From Trissonchulus latispiculum (taxonomy: Eukaryota; Nematoda; Enoplea; Enoplida; Ironidae), in the NCBI GenBank assembly GCA_030248195.1, contig JASAND010011123.1, positions 1 to 64,000 of the forward strand: a DNA stretch of 64,000 nt. Direction: 5' to 3'. How positions within the stretch are numbered: the stretch's first letter is position 1; the number at the start of each line of letters is the position of its first letter. A model generated the notes under the pieces. It was not told the origin of the DNA, searched no databases, and saw only the letters and a program-made list of their open reading frames with translations. Positions 1-12,367 of this stretch are shown in pieces. The position numbers were made by a program, and so were the translations under genes.

Positions 1-98
1 TAGTATTCTATATCCAACTTAATTCTGCTATGGGTCACTCCTACCTAACTCTGTATTGTGCGATCCTCGAAACTTCATAACGCGTTAAGCCAATTCGC
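1..98. repeat. Left part of a degenerate repeat tract split by a transposon
   Basis: The segment holds a GGTCACTCCTACCTAAC-like word that resembles, in reverse complement, the GAGTGAC words of the tract at 2640-3960. It ends where the TTA-flanked transposon begins. It is read as the other side of the same repeat tract, split by that insertion. The match is short and diverged, so this is a modest call. Confidence 0.35.
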
Positions 99-927
99 TT
101 AGGGACTGGTTCAAAAATGTTTCACAACGAAAGCGTATATGCGTTTCCTTTATACGCCTTTAAACCGTATTCTCCTAATCTTGCTGGAAGCAGACTTTCT
201 GGCTGTATGCTAACTCTGCTGTTTGTAAACTGTTGCCGACACACGTGTGTACAATGGAAGTTGTAGTTTTTATTTAACAAGGCGCTAATTTATTGCAAAA
301 GGGATATCTGTAACAGCACTTTAACTACTTTAAGTACTGGCTTTGATAAGATTGCTTTCTACACATAGAAATTGTTTAGCTAACATTCAAAAGATCAAGA
401 CAGAGTGAATGAGCCAAACCCAAAGTGAACATGTTTTGCTTATTGACATCTAATTCACTTTTCAGACAGATTTTAGTCTTAAAATTATATCCTGGATACT
501 CCAAAATAGACCTGTCGCCTGAACAAAATTAGCTGAGTGAGTTTAGTTTCGGTGTTTTTAGAATTTCAAAGCAGTGTACAACCCCATTGTACCTATCTCT
601 GCATAAAGCGTTTAGCATGTTGTCACCATTTGCGCAGATGTCAAATAAGTGCAAAATATTCTCACACTGAACTATGGTATAATTTTTAAGTTTTTTAATG
701 TCTTCAATCTAACTAAAAGCTGTTTACAAATAAACTGTTAGACATATTCTTTGGGCCCTTCTTCAAACTTTGCTTCAAACGTAAACCACAGGATGCTTGT
801 CTTGCATATCTCGGATTAATTTCAAACACTCAATACTTTTCTCAGATAAACAATGCATGCTCTGCTAAATCTCATTACAACTGCGTTTGCACCGTAATTC
901 CTAGGCTTGCCGAGGATATGAATATAA

Positions 928-1312
928 ATGACGTCAAGAGTACATAATACTAAGAGTATGCCACTGGGCATACTCTATGTTATCAGAGCAAAAACTATGC
1001 TCTGCTCGCTAACGGCTGACCCCCCACCGCAAATTAGACCCATCACTTCAAAGAATTTCGTGCGCTATGCTTAAGTTCTAAAGCTCCAGGCAGGCACAAA
1101 ATTCGCGCACACACTGCTTGTGTTTTCGAGCTTAAGCACGTAAACATACAGCGAGTGAGCGTACCCCCGTTTCGACCAGGTACTGATTTGCGGGGGGAGT
1201 CACTAGGGTCTGATTTGCGGGGGGGTGGGCCGTTAGCGTGCAGAGCATAGTTTTTGCTCTGATAACATATGCCTAGCGGCATACCCTTAGTATTATGTAC
1301 TCTTGATGACGT
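928..1312. mobile_element. 371-bp MITE with ~85-bp inverted ends and 7-bp target duplication
   Basis: The element at 935-1305 begins CAAGAGTACATAATACTAAG and ends with its reverse complement. The inverted similarity continues about 85 bp inward on both sides, to the CGCTAACGGC word. Direct repeats ATGACGT flank it (928-934 and 1306-1312). It contains no convincing coding sequence. Its short open frame on the - strand is a by-product of the inverted repeat. The superfamily is not assigned. Confidence 0.75.
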
Positions 1313-2432
1313 TATATATTAGTAGGACACACTCACATTGGGTTTGGCTTCTCTTATGCATCTTGCATTTACATTTCGATATTTAAAATGTTGTATTATA
1401 TATTCGAAACGCTGCAATGTTTACAACATGCATATATGTTTGCTGAACTACCACCATAAAACTTAGTTTATATACTATTTCTCAGGCTAAACAACACAGC
1501 TGCGCCAAGTACAGAACTGTGGGTATTTAGAAACTACCAAACCAAAATTTTTAATATAAAGGTGTATGATAAGGCAGCGCAATCTTCGGCTCCAATTTGT
1601 GGATCATAGAGATCATGAAACTAAAATGAACACCGTTTGTTAGATGCTAGACAGTTAGACAGTTTTCGGTAAAATGTTCGCGATGAGAAATGCTTTGACC
1701 GCAGACGCAGAATTGCTGAAAAGGGTTTTGCAAACAAAACGCAACTCTGCCAATTAAAGGGATGCATAGGTTTCTTATGCTGCAGGTCAAATTGTGTAGT
1801 AGACAAAAAATATGCTTGCTTTTTCAAATTTGAAGCCTAATTTCGAACAGACTGATGCTTACGAAATTTCGGACATTTTGGAACCACAGAGTGTTAATTT
1901 GGACTTGTGCCCAGGCTACACCAGACAATGGAAAATATTCTTTTCTGGGTATTCTAAAGCCAAATAGTACAACACTTTGGGGTCATATCAAAATTACTAA
2001 TATAAAAGTTAGCTCAAAAAATTACTATTAACTGGAAACCTGACTAAATTCTTGATTTAGGGGCGATTATTACATTTGCCCCCTCGGTATAAATACTGGC
2101 GTTTTTGATTTGAGGGTTTAAGCATTTTTGTCGTCTCCGACTTGCACGAAGCATGTATACTTTATTTGTGCTAATTACTGGAGATCCCACAAGATTTAAT
2201 TAAGTAATCCATTTTGCAACAAAAATCTATAAGCTAGACTTTCTGGCATTTGTTGGAAATGTATTAACAACTGAAAGTATCAAAATGAAGTTTACCAACA
2301 AACGTTTGTACTAAATGATGATATCTGGAATGAATAGTTTTATAGAAGTTTGCTTTGCACTAAATGATGTTATCATTCGCTGCTCAGTTTTTATACGCAC
2401 AAAGTACGGCAGAGCAAATGAGGTTATATATC

Positions 2433-2468
2433 CCTGTCGCGCCTGTGGGCGCGACAGGAAAAAAAAAG
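2433..2468. repeat. Perfect GC hairpin followed by an A-run
   Basis: CCTGTCGCGCC (2433-2443) pairs with GGCGCGACAGG (2448-2458) around a 4-nt loop, followed by a run of A. It lies inside the TTA-flanked transposon near its right end. Role unknown. Confidence 0.6.
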
Positions 2469-2639
2469 AACTGAAAATCTCTTAGCTTGAATGACTTTAG
2501 GCAAAAAAATCGTATCAGAAAGCGTATATACGTTTCCAATTAAAGCGTATCAAAAATTACGTATATACGCTTTTATTTTTGAACCAGTCCCTTAACGTCT
2601 ACCACTGTACCTGACCTCCTTTCCTATGATTTGTATTGC

Positions 2640-3960
2640 GAGTCACTCAGCCCTACTTGCTAACCAAACTCTTTCAAGCATCATCCTAAGCCTAACCTAA
2701 CCCAATTTTCGACTTAACACAATTCCCAATTACCTTAGCTTCATACATACTCGAGTCACGCCGAGCTTACATCAGCCATAGTCTAAGCTTACCTCCTCCC
2801 TTTTGATCATTTTTCCAACCTTTGCTTTCAGTTTATCCTCATCTGTTCAACCAGCTTAGGTTTAAGTTTTGACTCACTCTGAAATAGCTCCAAATTAACA
2901 CCGAGACTACACCGAGCTAACACCGAGTATACACCGAGCCGACACCGTCCATTAAGAGCAATGTTGGAGTAATGTTGAAGAATTTCATTCAACAATTTCT
3001 GCTTTTATTGATTTCGATCGATGCTTTTATGTGTTTTTATGTCGAAGTCGTCGCGTCGAATAGACTCTCCAATCTAGACATGACATGGCAATGAGAACAA
3101 TTGATTTGGAGAGACCGATAAAAATGAAGTAGACTGAAGGACTTCATTAAAAGGACTGCTTAAAAACATCATGAATGGACATAAAAGGAGTAAATTTGGA
3201 GTAGGTTTGGAGTAGGCTCGGTGTTTACTCGGTGTAGGCTCGGTGTTATTTAAGAGTGACTCGGTGCACAAAACAAGGAAGTTGCTTCTTAGGTAGGTCA
3301 GACAAGATAGGTGAAAGTAAGAATCTATGAAAGTTGGATAAATAAGCTCAGCGTAGGCTTGGTGTAATTCAGGAGTGACGCATATTGGTAGAGTGGGTGG
3401 GTGGTTAAGGCCAGATAGACAAAGGTTGGAATTTGTGAAAGTTGTAGAAAGTATGCTCAACGTAGGTTTGGAGTAATATAAAAGTGACTAGGTGAATAAA
3501 ATTAGGGAAGTCGACGAAGTCAATGGTGAAGGCTGAATGGTGCAGAAAGTATGCTCGGAGTATGTTTGGAGAAATTTTTGGAGTGACTCAGTGCAGAAAA
3601 CAAAGAAGATTGGTTCTTAGGTAAGGTCAGACAGGATAAGCGGAGGGACGAATCTATGAAAGGTGAAAATATGAGGTCAGAGTAGGCTCGGTGTAATTTA
3701 AGAGTGACTCAAGAATAAACCTTGGGAGGATGAAACTTAATGCGAGGCGCGAAGGATTAAGACAAAATCGGATAAAAAGATAGGTTAGGTAAGACAGATT
3801 AGGTAAGTGAACGCTAAGAGTGACCCAGTGTCTGAAAACTAGGTGAATGAGAAGGTAGGATAGACCGGGACAATATGGTTTGCTCAGAGTATGTTAGTTG
3901 TAAGGTAAGTGTGACTCAAAATCAAAATAGTCCGGAAGTACGTGGGAAATCAGAAGGACA
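2640..3960. repeat. Degenerate satellite with head-to-head halves
   Basis: From about 3180 to 3900 a diverged unit of roughly 95-130 bp recurs with the words GCTCGGTGTAA, GAGTGACTCGGTG and TTCTTAGGTAGGTCAGAC. From about 2640 to 2945 the same words occur in reverse complement (ACACCGAGC, GAGTCACTC). The centre of symmetry is near 2950-3180. No gene is seen here. Apparent open frames on the - strand follow the repeat and are not credible proteins. Confidence 0.55.
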
Positions 3961-4756
3961 GATAAATAGAGCATATCAAGGAAGTAGAACATGAAGTTGT
4001 CTAAGTTGTCTAAGTTGTCTATGGCCCTAAAACTATATGAACTCAGAAAGACGGTGACCGGTAACAGGTGACCTTGATAGACCCCCAAAGGACATAAAAA
4101 TTTGAAAAAAAACGGAGCCCCCAGGGATGACTGGTGGTGAGAATAAGAATTTGCAACTCGAAAACCCAGAGGACAATTTATTTAAAATAACCTTGATGGA
4201 TTCCCAAGTGGGGACGCAGCCAAAGACTTTACGCCCTATTTTTACTCCCGGGAGTAAGCTGCGAAATGGTGCCATATACTACTCACGCAAAACAGCAGCA
4301 ATTAGTGTAAAATTTTTCTCTAAATTTTTCATTAATTCTGCAATCAAAATTTTCATTTTTGGGGTACGCAGGAACACAGTTCTACATTTTTGTTTAAACG
4401 GAATATTTCAATATTGAATTTCTTGAAACATTGATACATCTGTGCAAAATAAGAGCTATTTTTGTTCAGTTACTAATGAGTGAAGCCATTTTAAACAACT
4501 AGCCTATATTACTGCTCCGTAATAAGTCTAATTCAATTCCTGCAATCTTCAAAATATGCACATTGTTTTGCTAGTATTAGCACCAGTCGCCAGTCCTGAA
4601 AGTTTCCAGCGGATGGTTAAAATTATTTCAGGAGAACCGTTTCTTGTATTCGATCAGCCTCTTAAAAAGACTTTGAATTAAGAACTCAGGTGGACAATGA
4701 GGGGAAACGGGGGGAAGTTTCCCCCCTGTCGGCGAAGTCGCCCACAATGGGTCGCG

Positions 4757-5044
4757 AAATTGCTCCCACAAGGGGTAAGAAAATTGCCCAAAAATTAGGT
4801 TTAGTGACTAAAATTTCCAAAACTTTCCCGGCTACGCAGTAATTGTTCGCTTCACATTTCTAGTTTCACATTTCGATTTTGTGCTAAACGCGCACAATAA
4901 ACGTGTTTCCTTTTTGTTAAAAACTGGCAACAATCACTTAAAAATCGCTGTCAAAAGTAGGTACCCCTAAGAAAAATCGCTCTCACAAGGGGTTCCCAAA
5001 TTTGCTTTCACAGGGGTCAGTAAAGGTTGATCCGTTCAGGTATG
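4757..5044. repeat. Dispersed repeat, copy 1
   Basis: This segment shares the words TTGCTCCCACAAGGGGTAAG, a TTTAGTGACTAAAAT-like stretch and the terminal CCGTTCAGGTATG with 14998-15217. The two copies keep the same order and orientation but differ internally. It may be a fragment of an old mobile element. The rest of 3960-5900 shows no supportable gene. Confidence 0.55.
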
Positions 5045-5924
5045 ATTAAGAGGGGGATCCAGTAGATAGTTTCATATTGCAACGTTCCCACCAATGGATC
5101 TGTCCTGTCATCATTCGACTTTGATTGTCCAACCCCCAAATTTTCAATTTTCAAACCGCAAATTGGAAGCTTCTTCAAAAGCGTATCAAATATGCCGGAA
5201 CCTTGCGAAGCAATTGTGTAAATGTCTAACAATATTGATAAAATGCTAAAATACTGGTAAAGCCTTACTACTGAATAATTTGATAGATTTTTGAAAACAA
5301 ATACTTACAAATTGTTTGATTGTGGTAAACAAACGAAATCAACTTTCAAACGCTTACCAAAACCGACTCTAAACTAGGTAATTCACGCTCCCCGTTGAAG
5401 TGGGTAATACAAATTATGTTGGCGAAGGAATCCTCTGTGCCCTCCCAAACTTTACTGATAATAACAACAATAAAAATACAACGCATACAACAAGACTATA
5501 ACAATAACTATTTCAGTTAACAATGTAAGCCATTACATCGTTAGTATTTTCTTGGATTGACCCATAATGTCTGTGCAGTAATTCTTGAATACAATTAAAT
5601 AACTAACGAAATAAATAAATAATTGTGTGTCACAGGCTTCAAGCATTTTCAGACGGCACGCGCGCCGCCTAGCCTGTTAGCGTTCCAATCGTTGTAAGTT
5701 CTGATTACAGCGTGTGGCCTGAAATTTTCAGCCGGCACATGTGCAGCCTAACGTGACTCAGGCTTTTAACATTCCCATTCGTTTGAAATTTTCAGTGGGT
5801 ACGCGTGCCTGGAATGAAGCTAGTCTAATCGCATTCCCACGTTTTTTGTCATGATTTTGTGTTTAAAGTTAATGTTTTAATTGATTTAGATTCAATTGAT
5901 GTTAAATATACAAATACATTAATA

Positions 5925-6013
5925 ATAATAAATAAAAAATAAATAAATAAATAAATAAATAAATAAATACAGGAAATACAATACAATACAATACAATACA
6001 ATACAATACAATT
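5925..6013. repeat. Microsatellites (AAAT)n and (AATAC)n
   Basis: A run of AAAT units is followed directly by about eight AATAC units. Open frames on the - strand across it encode only simple repeats. Confidence 0.9.
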
Positions 6014-6102
6014 AATATAAATTATTGGAAACCTACCACAATTAAAGGAATCTTTACTTGTAATACGTGGCAACCACATCTTCTCAATTTTTTATGTTAT
6101 AG

Positions 6103-6284
6103 TATTCTTCATAATACTATTGAGAGACTGCTACACCTGATGCAGCATTTCAAATGTTCCAGATTTGTCTCAGCAAATGCCAAACAAGATAATGTTCCTC
6201 CAGCCGAGTGTGCTAGAATTTACGGCACTGGTATAAATGATTGCAGCTGTGATGACACAAAACGAATTGCTTGTGAAACAGCAC
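6103..6284 (+). CDS. Candidate internal exon 1 of a cell-surface-type protein (Cys-containing)
   Basis: The segment follows a pyrimidine-rich stretch ending TTATAG (acceptor) and ends at C|GTAAGT, a perfect donor. The frame has 1 nt, 60 sense codons, then 1 nt, with no stops. The product has a C-S-C pair (NDCSCDD) and other cysteines (FKCSR, PAECAR, RIACET), as in an extracellular domain. Its end phase matches the start phase of the next candidate exon at 6553. I do not recognise the family. Evidence is splice sites, phase and composition only, with no homology. A possible upstream exon was not found. Confidence 0.45.
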
Positions 6285-6552
6285 GTAAGTTATAACTGTA
6301 ATATTGTAACAGGCGTCCGTCGAAATGAAGACTTCAGATTCAGAATGTCAAGCAAACTTTATGGGATTGAGTAAGGACATCAGGTGATAGTCTTGTTGCA
6401 CTCATGACCTTTTCCATTACCTATTCTGCATTCTTGTTAGAGCATGTATATCGTAGATAACGCAGTGTATGTTATCTAATTTTAACTCTAAACCAAGACC
6501 GCAGTTTGAGAGGACTGAGAATTCCTTTCTGCAAATCTTGACGCCATTTCAG

Positions 6553-6788
6553 CAGGAGCACCAGCACCACCACAGTCCTCTGATGCATGCGACGGCGCAA
6601 GTCTGTGTAGTCCAATGCTTGCTTCTACCAGCCAAACTGCAGAAGTCACCACGGATATCACCACAACTTCTACTTCGACATCTGCTTCACTTTCTACGTC
6701 TGCTTCGACATCTGCTTCTCTCTCTATGTTTAAGAGTACAACAACTGGCCAACAAAATTTACCAGTATCAACAACTAGCGTTTCAAAC
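6553..6788 (+). CDS. Candidate exon 2: Ser/Thr-rich mucin-like stalk
   Basis: The exon opens after a tandem CAGCAG acceptor, which would add or remove one codon (NAGNAG type). The frame continues from exon 1 with matching phase (1 nt + 2 nt). It encodes a short Pro/Ala and Cys segment (SSDACDG, SLCSP) followed by about 35 residues rich in Thr and Ser (TTTSTSTSASLS), typical of an O-glycosylated stalk. The donor CAAAC|GTGAGG leaves phase 0. A TTAA-flanked transposon starts only 10 bp inside the intron. Function unknown. Confidence 0.45.
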
Positions 6789-7724
6789 GTGAGGGGCTTA
6801 AGGTGGTGATTCTTTTTGGGTGCAGGGCACATACTGTTGGTATATGGCATACACCAGGTCCAATTTTGACGAAACTTTCCAAAATAAGTTCGTTTAGCAT
6901 TCTAACACAGACCGCTCAATCCCGCTTCAAAAACCAGAGATTTCGTTCAGGGAGGTTTTTACCAATTTTTGAAAGTTAGAAAGCAGCTGCATAGCTATGA
7001 CTTTATCCATTCGAAGGATCTTAACGGGCTCTACACCTTTGTTTTTAGAAGCAGTTTTCTAGCTTTTCGCTATGGTCAGATATAGCCATTTTTCTTATTT
7101 TGACTTTCTTATTAAAGCTTGTAGTTACTGCAGAACTCAAATAGTCCACTATTTTCTTGAACTATGAAAGCCGCATAATCAAACTAAGGGTGTCGATCTG
7201 AAGACCTCACGGGGGCAAATTATCTGACGCGTGATCATCTTTCAAATCTTATCCCGTTAGCTGCTATCATAAAAATATAGTTTTTTTGCAAAACCCCACC
7301 AATTTATTCCAAAGATTGTGGATCATTCACCATGTATGCTGTATGGCTGCTACTTAGCAGATGTAAGCTGCACAACTAAACCCAGGGATGCTTTTTAGCT
7401 GCTTCGATTTTTAAAATTTTAAAACATTCGTTAAAATTCGTTAAAATAGTTGCTTCGAAATTTTAAATTATGTAAGCACAGATCTTTTAATGATGATGCA
7501 GAACATTGCAGAACTTCTGCAAAGTCGGCGCCCTTGTTTATTGGTGAAAGCTTCAAAAAGCTGCCACTGTCAGGCAACAATAGTGTTCCAGCACCAATCA
7601 TTGTAGGTCCTCTGTCACTGCTTTACGCTGTGTTGTATCCTTTTGATGGGATTAGCGCCGGAAAATTGTTCTGCGTTAGGAGGCCCGGAAACAGTGGCTC
7701 TGACGGAAGGAGAGGGGGCCTAGC

Positions 7725-8390
7725 CGAAAGTTTTCCAAAATTTCCTAAATTTTCTTTTCTTTGCCAGTTTTGGCCACGTTTCGGCCAAAAATTTGGGTGG
7801 GGGGTGGTAGTAAAATCTGAAAATCTGGGGAGGGAGGTAGCAAAATCTGAAAATGTGGGGAGGGTTGCCAAAAGTTGTCATTTTGGTGGGGGCCCCTCTC
7901 CCAACTCCCCTAACATATATGTGGTGGGTTGGTTGGTGGTTGGGGAATACGAGTGGTTTTTGATTAGAGTTATATATGTTGCCTAGCCGAAAATTTCCAA
8001 AACCCTATAAATTTTAGATTTTGCCATTTGCCACTTTTGGCCACTTTTCGACCAAAACTTTGGGGGTGGTAGGAAAATCTGAAAATCTGATGAGGGGCTT
8101 ATAAAAATTTCTTGAAACACTCTATTCCGGGGCCGCCGGTTTTTTTATGCGAATATTTAGCGGCAGCTACACGCTTTTTGTAAAAAGTTGTGATTTTTGT
8201 GACCCCCGCAAGCCAGAGTTTGATTGTTTACTGCCCCCCCCCAGCCGAAACAGGCGGAACACCTACCATTTTTAAGATCGAAAACATGCAAACATCTTTG
8301 GTACACTTATGTAGACACTTTTCGGCCAAAAATTTGGGGGATGCTAGTAAAATCTGAAAATCTGGTGGGGGGGTAGCAAAATCGCTAAAA
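7725..8390. repeat. Three diverged copies of a G-rich repeat
   Basis: The words TAGCCGAAA, TTCGGCCAAAAATTTGGG and AAAATCTGAAAATCTG recur near 7725-7870, 7981-8100 and 8310-8390. The open frame crossing 7450-7986 on the + strand ends in this repeat and shows no recognisable protein. Nothing coding is supported between 8400 and 9390, which holds only short AAT and CA repeats. Confidence 0.5.
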
Positions 8391-9394
8391 ACTAAAAAAC
8401 TATCTAAACGTCTAAACTGTAATCTCTCTATTATAAGTTGATAAGTTTCCCTTATTTTTTATGACTTTGCGTTATACCTTTTTCTCTTATACGTATACGC
8501 GCGCAGGGGACAACAATACTAGGATATGAAAGTGTACTACAGAAATTGATCTCTATACTTATCTTTGCACCATTACAATAATAATAATAATATCAATTGT
8601 TGTCTAGTGTCACATATCTATGCAAACAAGAAGAGGCTTTCATATTCAATTATGCAAAATAGACCCTGGTGTTTAACTAACGATATTCCTGTTAGTTATT
8701 GCTTATACAAACATGCAACAGCGTACTCAGCAAAGGAACAGCCAGTCTGTACAAATATGCAAATTAGTCACCAAAACTTTTTTCTGTGCACAACAAAACT
8801 GTATAAAAGTGCGTGTACTTATGCAGAGAGGAATATGTGTTAACACAAGTCAATTGCATTGCACAGGGTAGCCAAAGTAAATAATTCTCGCACCCCTACT
8901 TGAATCTATGCACAAAAATTAGCAGGGGAATAAGGATTTTATAAGTAATTGCATCGTCTCATTGCAAACAAATTAGTACATGTTTTTGACGACGGACGGC
9001 CTCTTTCTGTTGCTGGTAGCCAGAAGCAACAAATCAGAAACTTTGCGACAGTACTTGCCATAGTTCAGTAGAAATAGAAAAGGTGACGAAAGGTGGAATG
9101 TCCGCCACCTTACCAGCACACACATGTTAACATATAGTTGCTATGCACGCACACACATACCCACTGCTAAGTGGAAGGTGGCGAGCAAATACTCTTCTTA
9201 ATGCAAATATGCAAATTAGGTTTTACATAGCTACCTCTGCTGTCTTGTTTGCACAAATGTACATGGTAGCTGACCAAGAGAAAGAGAAAAAGATTGGGTA
9301 GCTGAGTATGTTGCGCCTGTAGACTGTACAAACGTTTGTACATCAGTTCGAGCTCTATCTCCCTCTAGAAAATATATCTCACTTAAACGGGCCA

Positions 9395-12070
9395 CACGAG
9401 GATTTTTACTTTTACAACTTTTGGGCTATATCTAGCATTTAAGGCAGTATAAGCCTAAACGGTTTTTGCCATTTATACTGCCAAATTACTGCCAAATCTT
9501 ACAGACAATTTTGACTTATTTATACATAATCGATACATCGTCCATTTGCACATTTTATCCGTGCCAATTCGCCAGAGTTCGTCGCTTTAAGCTAGAGAAT
9601 TCGCGGAAAAACCATTTTAGCAAAACTGCGATTATTTTGTTTGAACATCGATTTTTCTAAAACTACCAAAGAGATTCGTGTGAGTTTTGACAGAATGAAA
9701 AATCGCACTATTGTGAAGTATTGTATGTGTACCTCAATAATAAACTATGTCGGACTTCACTAGATGATTGCAAGTAAGAGCTCAGTGTGTGATATCCAAT
9801 CCTAGCCAAGTGAGAGAAGATATGAGAGTACTGTAAATTAGCGAGTAGATCAAGGTAGAATCCTTTGCGAGTCCTAGACGACCGTCCCTATAGTTAATAA
9901 ACAGAATACCGCTAGATTTTACTATACCGAATACAAAATACTCATACCAGCTTTGAAATAAACATACGAGACTAATATAAGACACAGAAAAGGAACACGA
10001 TAAGTAGACGCAAAGTACACAAGGGAGGGCGTTACCCGCTCCCAAATACCTAAACCTTGCCCAACGACTCCTACCCAACTAGTAAATCACCCAATCCCCT
10101 ACGCTGTTGACACTCCAACTGACTCTAAACCTACACTTTTCTCACTTATATATGCTTTGTGCTACTGGCGTAGCTAGCCCAAAAAGAAATCACTTATCAT
10201 TCATGAATAAAACAATTATCGAAATAGTTCAAAGTTGTATAATTTCATCAAGTAGAATATACTTTACGTCACACATATGAAGACAGCACTACGTGTAATT
10301 TTCAGTGCTGCGCTGCTGTGCAGCTGGCTACTAGTGCCCTAATGGGTAATATCCCACACTATTGCCGAGGGACGATTTTCTCGGTTTGAGCTAAAACGTC
10401 TCCAGTGGCGATTAAACTGAGTACAAAGTTGCGAAATTTCGTGTCATCTCACATTTACCGGATTTACTGGAGTATTGAGGCTTGTTTAGCCAAATCCAAA
10501 AAAAAGACCGTCGGCCCACATGTTCTTCATATCCTGGCACAAGAAAAAATTTTGGCCGATCCTACAGTTTTGAGAAATCGATGTTCAAAAGGTTTTGGTC
10601 TATATTCAGCCCGTCACGTGTCAACATATCAAACAAGTAACCCCTAAAAGGGTTAGTATTCCGCCCTAGATTAATGAAGCTCACCGGAGTTCTGAAGTTC
10701 CGTCGGGAGGATATTTTTGTATTGGGCTGCATGTGATGCGGTTAGATTGCTGCACCAGTACTAAAAAAGTTAGGATAAATCTCAACTTAGGAGAAAAGTT
10801 AGAAGTGATGGCGATTTTTTGAAACTCAATTCACCTAGGTAGGTCACCCAAGTATAATTTAGGGAATTCCTAGTCTTTAGAGTAATGAGCATCTTTCGCA
10901 ACACGGCCCAAATTCACTAGCTAACAGGGGATTTAAGAATCCACGACTGTCCCTTATACAAAAGAAAAGATACCATCCCTACCACCTTTAAGGATAGGGA
11001 ATATGGCAAACTTGACCAAGGAGCATGCAGCAACGATTGGAAAAAGACCTCGTCGGAATGACGGAATTAGTTTCTTAATTTATCACAAAAAATTGGGAAA
11101 TAAAGCTTAAACTTTTAAAGATTTCGCTAAAAATTATAAATTAGCAACAAATCATTAGTGTTATGTTTATTGGCGTTAACTTGACAACAAATTACGTTAA
11201 TTTAAACTTATATTAGTACAATCAAGTTTGAAAATTTCCGTATGAACTGCATGTATTCACAAGCATAGGATAATGTGGGGGAATGGGGGTGCCTATAAAA
11301 AGCGGCCGTCAACGAGAAGCAAAAAAGGGTGGACCCTCTCCTCCAGAAGCGAAAAAGGTAGACCCATCAGCGATGAAAATAATAGAAAAAATACTGCTGA
11401 AACACTATGATGGAAAAAGGGTAACTGCTGAAACACTACTAAAACTATTTCGAATCGTTTCTCATACTGGCAGACGCGAAATACAAAATGTGAATCCCGA
11501 CAGAAGCTATTATTGGGAGCCGCTTTATTCAATTTTGATTGTAAATACTAACTGCTCTTCGTGCGCTCATCTAATTTGCATATTGAACTTTCGCAAGTCG
11601 AAAATCATAGCAACCAAGGGGGGAACGAAGTTAATGCTTTTCAGAAATTGCAAAAGTAAGGTCCCCCACTGCAGAAAGGCTTAAAAATCAGTTTTTTGCG
11701 AAAGAAAATCAAAGTGGGAACCTTACAATGCACGAATAAAATGTGACAACATGTAAAGTCAGTGTTTTCGGCCATTTTCTGCTCTCACACCCTCCATCAA
11801 AAAAAGACAGCTCAGCTGAGTTTGCGTGTTAAACATAGGCTGTAGAAATCTAGTTCATCTATTAGTACAAGTAATTTAGGGTCCACCCATTACAAAGATT
11901 CCGCCTCCGGCGGAATAAAAATTATGCCATGTTTTGCTAATTTTGCTAGTTTCGTAAGCTCACATGAATGTACAGATTATAAGCTTTAAAACGATGTACA
12001 AAGCTCTTGCCAACTCCCAAAACTGCGAAAGCTATAGACTTTCGAAAAATCACCATTAAAGCAATCTGAC
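9395..12070. repeat. Interrupted copy of the repeat family seen at 62644-63645
   Basis: Blocks at about 9400-9705, 10363-10640 and 11925-12070 match consecutive parts of 62870-63610 in the same order and orientation. Shared words include AACATCGATTT, TTGCGAAATTTCGTGT, TTTTGGTCTATATTCA and AAGCTTTAAAACGATGTA. The spacers (about 9706-10362 and 10641-11924) are unrelated and look like later insertions. The frame at 11283-11684 lies in a spacer, has internal repetition and is not recognised. Confidence 0.5.
11899..11917. repeat. Short GC hairpin
   Basis: ATTCCGCC and GGCGGAAT pair around TCC. It is flanked by sequence resembling the start of the third repeat block. Its role is unknown. Confidence 0.45.
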
Positions 12071-12367
12071 ATCTACCACATAAAGAGAAATTTCAAACAA
12101 ATGTACCACACGCGACCTCGCCGGAACCTTTCCGGAACCTCGCACATCCCCTAAAGGCATTCCTTTTATGTCTATTCAGTCCGAAAAAGAGTAATGAGCT
12201 ATTTGGGTATCCAAAAACTCAACTGGTATCCTACCCTAATCAATCTTAGAATTAAATCAAACAAATTCTTAAACTTATTTTTGAGCCCCTAAACGATTAG
12301 AATCCCAACCCCACTAAATCTGTCACAATTTGATTCATAACTCTAATATACATCATCAAGAGAAAAT

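Larger units (their letters stand above)
99..2594. mobile_element. Non-autonomous DNA transposon, TTA-flanked, PIF/Harbinger-like
   Basis: Inverted termini GGGACTGGTTCAAAAAT face each other at 102 and 2591 and are flanked on both sides by TTA (99-101 and 2592-2594). A 3-bp TTA duplication and GGG-starting termini are typical of PIF/Harbinger elements. Just inside both ends lie words of the type GCGTATATACG, as expected for subterminal transposase-binding repeats. No transposase frame is visible, so the element is non-autonomous or decayed. A second MITE is inserted at 935-1305. The superfamily is an inference from the TSD. Confidence 0.65.

Noticed and set aside
7450..7986. 178-codon + strand frame
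   Set aside because: It runs into a G-rich repeat found twice more nearby; there is no family match and no supporting splice pattern.
10405..10647. 80-codon + strand frame
   Set aside because: It falls inside a dispersed repeat copy, and the second copy near 63250-63440 does not preserve the frame.
11283..11684. 133-codon + strand frame
   Set aside because: It has internal direct repetition, no recognisable domain, and sits between blocks of an interrupted repeat.
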